Positions 1-5,720 of a stretch of 6,277 nt of DNA are shown piece by piece. Under the pieces are notes generated by a model. That model did not search any database. It saw only the letters and a list, made by a program, of their open reading frames with translations, and was not told where the DNA came from. The stretch comes from Dehalococcoidia bacterium (lineage in GTDB: Bacteria > Chloroflexota > Dehalococcoidia > UBA6926). Position 1 is the stretch's first letter; every line of letters begins with the position of its first letter. The stretch is taken from NCBI GenBank assembly GCA_029941095.1, contig JAPYRO010000075.1, positions 1 to 6,277 on the forward strand. The letters are read 5' to 3'. The position numbers and the translations under genes were made by a program.

Positions 1-32
1 GTTATATACCAAGCATTTGGTTTAAGTGAAAT

Positions 33-1064
33 ATGGAAATCTTATCGAATCAGAAGATTGTTAGGTTGATACTGAAATTCAGTGTATCCGTTTCAATAGC
101 GACAGCACTACTGGTTTGGTTCTTGAAAGAGATTGAATTACTCGAAGTTTGGTATTTAATCGAGAATGCAAATCATATCTACATCTTAGTTGCTGTAATT
201 ATTTGTATCTTTACTTTCTTAGTTCGAGCAATAAGGTGGAAACTATTTTTAGATCACTCATATCCAGTCCCTCTTCCAAGAGTTTTCTCAGTGCTCACGA
301 TGGCATATACAGTAAGTAATTTAATACCATTCAGAGCGGGTGAAATACTTAAATTTTACCTAATATACCCTACTAATGAAAAACCATGGTATTTCTCAGT
401 ACCCAGCGTTATTTTCGAACGAGCTTTAGATTTCATTGTCCTAGGATTCGGGGCACTATTTTGTTTGTATTTCATGCCGAAACCAGACATTATTTCTGAA
501 TTAAATTTAACAATGATTACTTTTGTGTGTATCGGAGTGATTGGGTTATTATTAGGATTTATGGTGAATGAAAAATTTACTTCACGTGTTGTAGTTTCTA
601 TTGAAAAAATCTTACTATCGGTTGGCGGAAAAAGATTAAACTATCCGATTCGCGTTATAAAAAATTCAAATATGGGATTTATAGCGCTTCGATCGCACAA
701 AACAATAATCCCCGGATTAACTTTGTCTATTTTTTGTTGGTCTCTTGAATTTTTGGTGTCGCTATTATTAACCAAGGCACTATCAATTGCTGTACCGTTG
801 CTGGCTATCCTTTTTTCTCTTACCGTAGCTAATATTTTGGTTACCGTTCCGTCTACACCGGGAGGTGTTGGGCCATTTGAGTTAGCTACCAAATATTGTT
901 TCATTATGTTTGGAGTTTCTTCTTTTGAAGCAGTTGCGTACGCTATTGTACTTCATGGGGTATTGATAATACCTATAACTGCGATAGGATTAATTATTCT
1001 AAGTGTATATCTAAGCTCTGAGTCAAAAAGACTAGCCCGTCTTCGATCAATAATACTGCGGTAA
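33..1064 (+). CDS. UPF0104 / LPG-synthase-TM family flippase-like integral membrane protein
   Basis: This 343-residue polytopic membrane protein has about eight hydrophobic segments, roughly at residues 10-30, 47-66, 84-100, 130-147, 160-177, 225-247, 252-271 and 300-327. Family signatures are visible: NLIPFRAGE at 96-103, matching the N-x-x-P-x-R-x-G-E motif, then ERALD at 129-133 and PSTPGGVGPFE at 273-283, matching the late P-x-x-P-G-G-x-G motif. These fit the lysylphosphatidylglycerol-synthase transmembrane/YbhN-like family (PF03706). Known members move or modify lipids or lipid-linked precursors, such as the flippase half of MprF. There is no soluble aminoacyl-transferase domain, so lysyl-PG synthesis is not implied and the substrate is unknown. 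ATG 33 is the first possible start, because TGA lies in frame at 27-29; no good Shine-Dalgarno precedes it. Length is normal for stand-alone members (about 300-350). A basic tail (residues 331-343) ends the protein. Family assignment is confident; function is not. Confidence 0.85.
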   Translation: MEILSNQKIVRLILKFSVSVSIATALLVWFLKEIELLEVWYLIENANHIYILVAVIICIFTFLVRAIRWKLFLDHSYPVPLPRVFSVLTMAYTVSNLIPFRAGEILKFYLIYPTNEKPWYFSVPSVIFERALDFIVLGFGALFCLYFMPKPDIISELNLTMITFVCIGVIGLLLGFMVNEKFTSRVVVSIEKILLSVGGKRLNYPIRVIKNSNMGFIALRSHKTIIPGLTLSIFCWSLEFLVSLLLTKALSIAVPLLAILFSLTVANILVTVPSTPGGVGPFELATKYCFIMFGVSSFEAVAYAIVLHGVLIIPITAIGLIILSVYLSSESKRLARLRSIILR

Positions 1065-1094
1065 TATTTGTAAATATGTTGGAGGATGCTTTTA

Positions 1095-1556
1095 TTATTT
1101 TACGGCGAAAAGGAGTTCTATTTCGACTGGAGAATTAAGCGGCAGTGATGCGACACCAATGGCGGATCTAGAGTGGTTTCCCAGTTCACCGAAAATATCT
1201 AGTAAAAGTTGGGATGCGCTATTTGCTATTGTGGCATGTTCCGAAAAAGTATCAACTGAGTTCAGATAAACTCGTAACCTCGGTATCCCTGTGATTCTAT
1301 CCAAATCTCCGTCGAGAGCTTGTTTTGCTATCGCGACTGAGTTTAAGACACATATTTCTATCGCTGTACTTACATCAGATAGGGAAATACTTGTCCCGAC
1401 TTTTCCTTCGTAGCGAATCTCCCCATTAATCACTGGAAGTTGGCCTGAAATATGGAGAAGGTTATCTATGATTATCGACGGTGTGTACAACCCTACTGGA
1501 TTAGGTGGGTTGGGTAAATCTAAATGCATATTATTGAGACGGTCATTTACTTTCAT
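1095..1556 (-). CDS. RidA-like (YjgF/YER057c/UK114 family) protein
   Basis: From the ATG at 1556 the product is 153 residues. The RidA fold pattern is visible: LLHISGQLP near residues 33-41, a central helix with VAIAKQALDG, the strand RLRVYLNSVD, and a C-terminal SRSAIGVASLP followed by VEIELLFAV. Arg130 in SRSAIG sits where RidA has its catalytic arginine, and Glu146 where RidA has its conserved late Glu. Classical RidA hydrolyses reactive enamine/imine intermediates such as 2-aminoacrylate to 2-oxoacids. The length (about 153 versus about 128) and the LPNPPNPVGLY opening resemble the longer 'YjgF-like 1' subfamily, whose substrate is not established, so no gene symbol is given. An upstream in-frame ATG at 1604 would add 16 residues (RRKRR-containing) and overlap the preceding gene, but it lacks a good ribosome site. 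ATG 1556 follows AAAAGGAG. This is the last gene of the korA operon, 16 bases after the methyltransferase stop, and it ends in tandem TAATAA. Confidence 0.82.
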   Translation of the reverse strand: MKVNDRLNNMHLDLPNPPNPVGLYTPSIIIDNLLHISGQLPVINGEIRYEGKVGTSISLSDVSTAIEICVLNSVAIAKQALDGDLDRITGIPRLRVYLNSVDTFSEHATIANSASQLLLDIFGELGNHSRSAIGVASLPLNSPVEIELLFAVK

Positions 1557-1560
1557 AGTT

Positions 1561-1566
1561 CTCCTT
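1561..1566 (-). promoter_or_regulatory. Ribosome binding site deciding the RidA-like start
   Basis: On the minus strand AAGGAG (within AAAAGGAG) lies four bases before ATG 1556. It falls in the short gap after the methyltransferase stop codon. It supports ATG 1556 over the earlier in-frame ATG at 1604, which has only a weak GGGAAG about a dozen bases upstream. Confidence 0.7.
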
Positions 1567-1572
1567 TTACGT

Positions 1573-2820
1573 CTACTTAATGGGCCACAGATCGAGGTTT
1601 TCATATTGAGGGTACTTCCCTTGGAAAATAGGGACGTGATCTTCAGATAATGTTACCCCAGGTAAACCTTTAAGACCACCACGTGCATCGCTTATGACTA
1701 TTTCATCTATCCCTATTGGCTGTTCTAATCCCTTACTTTGGATTAACACACCAAAACTGCCGAATCCACTGGGTTTTGTAAGCTCAAGTAATCCCATCCG
1801 ATTCTCCAGTATCTGTTTCTCGGTTAAGTCGGCTCCTCGTAGAGCATCTATAAATGCTTGGATTCCTAATTTTTTTAAGTATCTTTGTTGGGTCATTAGA
1901 GTTTCCATTCTCAGCCCTTGACGTTCTCCCGAAGTTGCTAAAGTGGAAAAATCAACATGAGCGGTAATATCCTGTTTGCCAATTCTAATATAAGGGTTTG
2001 TTGAGCTAGTGTGTTCGTAATAGCAAAATAGGGTGCCGTTCATGTATTTTCTGCTATAGAGCGTTTCTGCTGGGTACCCATAATCGATAGTAATTACAAA
2101 CCCCGTTTGTAGTGATTCTCCGATTTTTTCCATGAACTTAGGCCCTTGAAGATCCACCTCTACTTTTGCTCCACTTGGCAGGGTGATCTGTAAATCTTCG
2201 AAATGCTGAATTAGTTCTAGAGAGGAAGGTTCATCTATAATTTCTACAAAATCTGTGTTGTTGAGGGAAACATAAATCTCTTGTAACTCATTTGGGAAAT
2301 TTTGTAACCGGTGCCTAGGGTATGCATCAAAGAGCTCATTTGATATAAATACACCATTTTCAATGGGAGGTATGTCGGTATTAATTTCCCAAGATAAGTC
2401 AGTGTTAGCAGTGTTTGAAACGAAAGATTTGACATCAATTAATGCTCGCCTATTGGTTTCTAGTACCCAGTATTCAACTGAGGAAATGAATTCATCGTCT
2501 AGGAGTGATAGGTAGGTTAGTATATCGATAGCAAGCCGGCCCTTGTTCCCACCTCCTTCAACTATGGTAAATGTTTTAGGGCACCCCAAAATTTCCCACA
2601 TAGTTTTTAATTGAAGGGCAATAGTTGCACCAAATCCTGGGTGTGTAGAGGGTGCAGTGTAATAGTCTCCAGAGGTACCTATTCGATCGGCATCTGAATT
2701 ATAGTACCCAAGATCTGGATCATATAGGCATGTCTCCATAAACTCAGCGAATGTAATCCGGCCTAAATCTTGTATGCGCATTTTTAAATGCTGTTCTAGG
2801 TTAATTTTGTTGGGAGACAC
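1573..2820 (-). CDS. MidA/NDUFAF7-family (DUF185) SAM-dependent methyltransferase
   Basis: This 415-residue protein carries the full run of family motifs. ITFAEFMETCLYDPDLGYY is at 22-40 and GDYYTAPSTHPGFG at 51-64. SAM motif I is EGGGNKGRLA at 88-97, followed by SNELFDAYPRHR at 160-171, ITIDYG at 243-248, GTLFCYYEH at 262-270 and GKQDITAHVDF at 281-291. The mitochondrial homologue NDUFAF7 dimethylates an arginine of complex I subunit NDUFS2 during assembly; the target of bacterial homologues is generally unknown. Two oddities: the usual E-x-G-x-G-x-G glycine loop reads E-G-G-G-N-K-G, with Asn92 replacing the central Gly, and about 55 residues after position 360 appear to extend beyond the family core. 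The start is GTG 2820, preceded by GGGGA seven bases upstream; ATG at residue 14 has no ribosome site. It lies 15 bases after korB and 16 before the RidA-like gene, so it is co-transcribed with both. Confidence 0.88.
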   Translation of the reverse strand: MSPNKINLEQHLKMRIQDLGRITFAEFMETCLYDPDLGYYNSDADRIGTSGDYYTAPSTHPGFGATIALQLKTMWEILGCPKTFTIVEGGGNKGRLAIDILTYLSLLDDEFISSVEYWVLETNRRALIDVKSFVSNTANTDLSWEINTDIPPIENGVFISNELFDAYPRHRLQNFPNELQEIYVSLNNTDFVEIIDEPSSLELIQHFEDLQITLPSGAKVEVDLQGPKFMEKIGESLQTGFVITIDYGYPAETLYSRKYMNGTLFCYYEHTSSTNPYIRIGKQDITAHVDFSTLATSGERQGLRMETLMTQQRYLKKLGIQAFIDALRGADLTEKQILENRMGLLELTKPSGFGSFGVLIQSKGLEQPIGIDEIVISDARGGLKGLPGVTLSEDHVPIFQGKYPQYENLDLWPIK

Positions 2821-2835
2821 CTTAAAATCCCCAAT

Positions 2836-3705
2836 TTATGAGATGGCAAAACTTTGAATAAGGTCGTGAACATCTCTCGAATCATTTTTTCTGCCTAAGT
2901 TATCGAATCGTTCGTTTAAAGGGCTAGGATCCTTGGCAGCGTATAAGACGCCCAATGGTATGCCTGTTCCATTTACTAGATCGTAAGCTGCTTCAACGCT
3001 GGAGGAATCATGAGTATCTGGAATATCATATGTTAATGGGTCTATTCCCTTTTTTGCGTTACCCCTAAGGACATCGTACGTGTCGTCATAAGTTGTGCAG
3101 GGAGATTGTATATGGACAATGGAGAAACCAGGATAATCCATGGCTTCGCGGATCATAGCAGCCATTTCTTTTGGTTGACTCGAAAATGCTGAGGCGATAA
3201 AAGAAACGCCAAGTGAAAGATATAAAGGGAAAGGTTTTACTTCACTTTCGATTTTTCCACCAGGAGTTGTGCTTGTCACCACTCCAAGTTGGGTAGTGGG
3301 AGAACTTTGGCCCTTGGTTAGACCGTATACCCCGTTATCCATAATAACGCAGGTTATATCAAGGTTCCTTTTAGCTTGGGGGCCAATGTGTTCGGCACCG
3401 ATGCTAAGAAAGTCTCCATCCCCAGCTACAACCATAACCTGTAGGTCAGGGTTGGCACTTTTAACTCCAAAAGCGACAGGAAGAGTTCGTCCATGTATTC
3501 CGTGGAATCCGAATGGTTGAGGGCCATCAGTTAAATGTACTAGATTGCCTGAACACCCAATTCCTGCAACCATTACGTTATTTTCAGTAGGGATAGACAA
3601 CTCATTGGTTCGTGCTTTTATAGTTAACTCTATTGCTCTTTTCACACCGAAATCGCCGCAACCGGGGCACCACTTAAAATCGTATTCTGGATTTCTTTTG
3701 GTCAT
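2836..3705 (-). CDS. korB: 2-oxoacid:ferredoxin oxidoreductase beta subunit (KorB type)
   Basis: This 289-residue subunit carries thiamine diphosphate and a [4Fe-4S] cluster. The TPP/Mg site is GDGD at 95-98 with MDNGVYGLTKGQ at 122-133. Cluster cysteines are Cys13 and Cys16 (WCPGCGDFG), Cys51 (GIGCSG) and Cys203 (QSPCTTY), all four present. HGRTLPVAFGVK (71-82) is the usual family helix. With KorA it catalyses CoA-dependent oxidative decarboxylation of a 2-oxoacid, reducing ferredoxin in the cytoplasm. Length and architecture match KorB of the two-subunit 2-oxoglutarate:ferredoxin oxidoreductases, such as the mycobacterial pair. Sequence reading alone does not separate 2-oxoglutarate from pyruvate or branched-chain 2-oxoacids, so the Kor name is by architecture. 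ATG 3705 follows korA by six bases; its probable ribosome site AGGAG (3717-3721) lies inside the end of korA with an 11-base spacer, suggesting translational coupling. No signs of decay. Confidence 0.92.
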   Translation of the reverse strand: MTKRNPEYDFKWCPGCGDFGVKRAIELTIKARTNELSIPTENNVMVAGIGCSGNLVHLTDGPQPFGFHGIHGRTLPVAFGVKSANPDLQVMVVAGDGDFLSIGAEHIGPQAKRNLDITCVIMDNGVYGLTKGQSSPTTQLGVVTSTTPGGKIESEVKPFPLYLSLGVSFIASAFSSQPKEMAAMIREAMDYPGFSIVHIQSPCTTYDDTYDVLRGNAKKGIDPLTYDIPDTHDSSSVEAAYDLVNGTGIPLGVLYAAKDPSPLNERFDNLGRKNDSRDVHDLIQSFAIS

Positions 3706-3711
3706 TTCGAT

Positions 3712-5448
3712 TCACACTCCTGCTTTCGTTGATTCATTTGCGTGTTGCTCAACCATATTTGTTATTTCGTTAATTAGACGATGTACTTTGAACGGTAACC
3801 CGGTGTACTGGGTTATTGCTACAGCATTTATTCTATGTTGACGTAATATGGACGCGAATTGGCCCAAATAATTCAATTCTGGAACTATTACAAGGTCTTT
3901 GTCCTGTAGCTCTTTGATTAATTTTGGATTTAGAGGTGACAAAAACATGGTGTAATACCATGCCACGTCGACACCCTTCTCCATTAAAAATTCGTATGCT
4001 TCGTGAGTTGGACCTTTTTGGCCTCCCCATGGCATCACAGCTACACTGTGTTGAGTATTTCTGGATTCGTAAAGGGAATCTTCCAATGTTTTCAGTTTAT
4101 TGAAGCGCCGTTCTGTACCATCGACGTGTCGTTGGGGTAGGTGTGTCGTATCTCCGATACCGTCATGTTCACTTGCGTTCGCAACGTAAGCTCCGGGTCC
4201 ACCTGGAATAGGCATTGGTGTAACTGAACTTCCATCATATCTTTGATATCCGTTAGACCCAGAGTAAACCTCTCTTCGCTCTATAGGGATCAAATTCGGA
4301 TCTGGCTTGCGAATATTTTGAGTTCGCTCGGTAAGCATATGGTCGGATAAAACTATTACTGGGCCTTGATATCGCTCTGCCCAATTAAGCGCATGCATCG
4401 CTGCGTAGAAACATTCCTCTACAGTGCCAGGTGCGATAACAGGAAGTTGTGCATCACCATGGGCTGGGTGCATGGCCATATATAAATCTGATTGTTCAGT
4501 TTTTGTGGGTAATCCTGTTGCTGGCCCCCCTCTTTGTGCGTCAACCACAACTATCGGTATCTCCATCATCCATGCCATTCCTAGTCCCTCACTCATTAGG
4601 GAAAACCCAGGTCCGGCAGTGGATGTCATCGATCTTTTGCCTGCAAATCCACCACCACTGATCGCAGTTATTGATTCAATTTCTGAACTGGATTGGTAAA
4701 CAAATTTGCCTTCACCTCTTAGGTGCTCTTCCATGAACGTGAGAATAGTTGTTGCAGGGGATATCGGGTAACCAACAAATAGTTCAACTTCACCGGCGAT
4801 TGCTCCGGTTGATAATGAATCATTACCCTTAATTAAAATTTGTTCGTAATCTGGTGGATTTGGAACAGCTAGTTCTCCCAGAGAAAAACCACTATCTGTA
4901 GAAGCTTTTTTTCCTAATTGAAGACCCATTTCGTTTGCTGAGACAACTTCTTCATCATTGGGCCTACCTCGAGTAAATCGTTTTACATTAAAATCCGATA
5001 GGTATTTATCCGGCCAGTTAACGAACTCAGCTATAGCACCTAAAATAACCATGTTAGCAGCTCGGGGGTTGCCCGTGGATTTTCCTAATTCTTGGTACGG
5101 CAAGGCAACTATGTTTGTGGAGTCACCACCAACGTCCTCTATAGAAAATACTTCCGAATCATATATTAATATTCCGCCTTCCCGGAGTTCATCTTTGTGA
5201 ACGTTATAAGCTTCTTTATTGAAAGCAACTAAAACATCTAGTTCATCTCCATTACTCAAGGCTGGAGTTACAGATATTCTACATTGGCTCCAGGTCGGCC
5301 CACCCATTATCTGGGAAGGGAACGTTACAAATGTCATAACGTGATATCCTACTTGGGCTGCCGCTGCGGCTAAGGCCTCCGAAGCAGTAACCATTCCTTG
5401 TCCGCCTTCTCCAGCGAACCGTACTACAAAGTCTCTTTTAGCTACCAC
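3712..5448 (-). CDS. korA: 2-oxoacid:ferredoxin oxidoreductase alpha subunit, gamma-alpha fusion (KorA type)
   Basis: From GTG 5448 the product is 578 residues; numbers below use the longer 596-residue reading from TTG 5502 (subtract 18). Residues 24-200 form the gamma domain (PF01558), opening FVVRFAGEGGQGMVTASEAL, with PSQIMGGPTWSQCRIS at 62-77. Residues 228-395 form the alpha/pyrimidine-binding domain (PF01855): YPISPAT at 245-251, SSSEIES at 271-277, TSTAGPGFSLMSEG at 293-306 and QRGGPATGLPTKTEQSDL at 323-340. Residues 480-580 form the transketolase-C-like domain. The gamma-alpha fusion is the known architecture of KorA in two-subunit enzymes. The linker at about 410-470 (RYDGSS, GGPG, SEHD) is typical of this branch. 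The substrate motif reads YPISPAT rather than the common YPITPS. This is the first gene of the operon. I preferred GTG 5448 because of a perfect AGGAGGT seven bases upstream and a promoter that would leave TTG 5502 essentially leaderless. Confidence 0.92.
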   Translation of the reverse strand: MVAKRDFVVRFAGEGGQGMVTASEALAAAAAQVGYHVMTFVTFPSQIMGGPTWSQCRISVTPALSNGDELDVLVAFNKEAYNVHKDELREGGILIYDSEVFSIEDVGGDSTNIVALPYQELGKSTGNPRAANMVILGAIAEFVNWPDKYLSDFNVKRFTRGRPNDEEVVSANEMGLQLGKKASTDSGFSLGELAVPNPPDYEQILIKGNDSLSTGAIAGEVELFVGYPISPATTILTFMEEHLRGEGKFVYQSSSEIESITAISGGGFAGKRSMTSTAGPGFSLMSEGLGMAWMMEIPIVVVDAQRGGPATGLPTKTEQSDLYMAMHPAHGDAQLPVIAPGTVEECFYAAMHALNWAERYQGPVIVLSDHMLTERTQNIRKPDPNLIPIERREVYSGSNGYQRYDGSSVTPMPIPGGPGAYVANASEHDGIGDTTHLPQRHVDGTERRFNKLKTLEDSLYESRNTQHSVAVMPWGGQKGPTHEAYEFLMEKGVDVAWYYTMFLSPLNPKLIKELQDKDLVIVPELNYLGQFASILRQHRINAVAITQYTGLPFKVHRLINEITNMVEQHANESTKAGV

Positions 5449-5455
5449 CCTAAAG

Positions 5456-5462
5456 ACCTCCT
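5456..5462 (-). promoter_or_regulatory. Perfect Shine-Dalgarno for korA
   Basis: AGGAGGT on the minus strand, within GAGGAGGTC, lies seven bases before GTG 5448. It sits inside the reading frame that would be translated if TTG 5502 were the start, so it argues for the shorter protein. A full match to the anti-Shine-Dalgarno at ideal spacing is unlikely to be accidental. Confidence 0.75.
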
Positions 5463-5510
5463 CAAGTCGGGATACTGATTGCAAATCAAACCGATCGCTC
5501 AAACGACGAA

Positions 5511-5541
5511 ATTATAGCACTCAATCGATAAGTTGTGGCAA
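5511..5541 (-). promoter_or_regulatory. Extended -10 promoter of the korA operon
   Basis: On the minus strand TGCTATAAT gives a perfect TATAAT (5516-5511) with the TG extension. TTGCCA (5541-5536) is a five-of-six match to the -35 box, but at a long 19-base spacer. The extended -10 can compensate for a poorly spaced -35. Predicted transcription start is near 5504, giving a leader of about 55 bases before GTG 5448. No other promoter-like site was evident in the short gaps between the four operon genes. Confidence 0.65.
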
Positions 5542-5544
5542 CTT
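5530..5544. repeat. Inverted repeat over the korA -35 region
   Basis: AAGTTG-TGG-CAACTT is a perfect six-base dyad with a three-base centre. It contains the candidate -35 box of korA and so is placed like a repressor or activator operator. In a korA transcript it would not be transcribed, so an RNA hairpin role for that operon is unlikely. The regulator is unknown. Confidence 0.4.
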
Positions 5545-5556
5545 TTATTGTTTAGT

Positions 5557-5572
5557 TCACTCGATTTAGTGA
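5557..5572. repeat. Second inverted repeat in the divergent region
   Basis: TCACT-cgattt-AGTGA is a perfect five-base dyad with a six-base spacer, about 27 bases from the AAGTTG dyad (centre to centre). It overlaps GATAAT (5571-5576), a weak + strand -10 candidate with TTGTTT (5548-5553) 17 bases upstream. A short dyad like this can occur by chance in A+T-rich DNA. Confidence 0.25.
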
Positions 5573-5670
5573 TAATATGGGGCAAAACCTTTGAAAACAC
5601 GAAAAAACGACGGGTTTTCTCTGTTAATTTCTTAAAAATAATAGAACCATTGAGGAAAAAAGATCTTAAA

Positions 5671-5698
5671 TTGCAGTAAAACCATATTAAGATATAAG
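5671..5698 (+). promoter_or_regulatory. Possible promoter of the MBL-fold hydrolase gene
   Basis: TATAAG (5693-5698) is a five-of-six -10 match. TTGCAG (5671-5676), 16 bases upstream, is only a weak -35 (TTG conserved). A start near 5705 would leave a leader of about 16 bases holding the ribosome site at 5708-5713. The rest of the intergenic stretch (about 5577-5670) is A+T-rich, with only short imperfect repeats such as GAAAAC/GTTTTC and no recognisable riboswitch or RNA gene. Confidence 0.35.
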
Positions 5699-5707
5699 CT
5701 AGATCGC

Positions 5708-5713
5708 AAGGAG
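5708..5713 (+). promoter_or_regulatory. Ribosome binding site deciding the MBL-fold TTG start
   Basis: AAGGAG ends seven bases before TTG 5721. There is no ATG in this frame until well inside the conserved fold (Met46), so the TTG with this strong site is the supported start. Confidence 0.75.
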
Positions 5714-5720
5714 ATTAATA

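Noticed and set aside
1..69. A frame open from the window edge to TGA 67-69 that might be the tail of an upstream gene overlapping the membrane-protein start.
   Set aside because: Only 22 residues are visible, with no recognisable motif. The other two frames also end within the first 30 bases, so the upstream gene, if any, cannot be identified.
1064..1077. ATATTT-GT-AAATAT inverted repeat between the convergent genes as a bidirectional terminator.
   Set aside because: The stem is all A/T with a two-base loop, too weak for an intrinsic terminator, and lacks a T-run in the right place.
1557..1604. N-terminal extension of the RidA-like protein from ATG 1604.
   Set aside because: It overlaps the methyltransferase coding end, lacks a good ribosome site and lies outside the conserved fold; ATG 1556 has AAAAGGAG in front.
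3269..3841. Plus-strand open frames opposite korB and the end of korA (83 and 98 codons).
   Set aside because: They lie antisense to well-supported conserved genes, show no family motifs and have no convincing ribosome sites.
4424..5200. Plus-strand open frames opposite korA (70-91 codons).
   Set aside because: Shadow frames of the conserved alpha and gamma domains; the compositions are Ser/Pro/Ile-rich and not protein-like.
5584..5623. AAAACC/GGTTTT and GAAAAC/GTTTTC repeats as a leader hairpin or attenuator.
   Set aside because: Short A/T-rich stems with long loops and no T-tract after them; likely chance in A+T-rich intergenic DNA.
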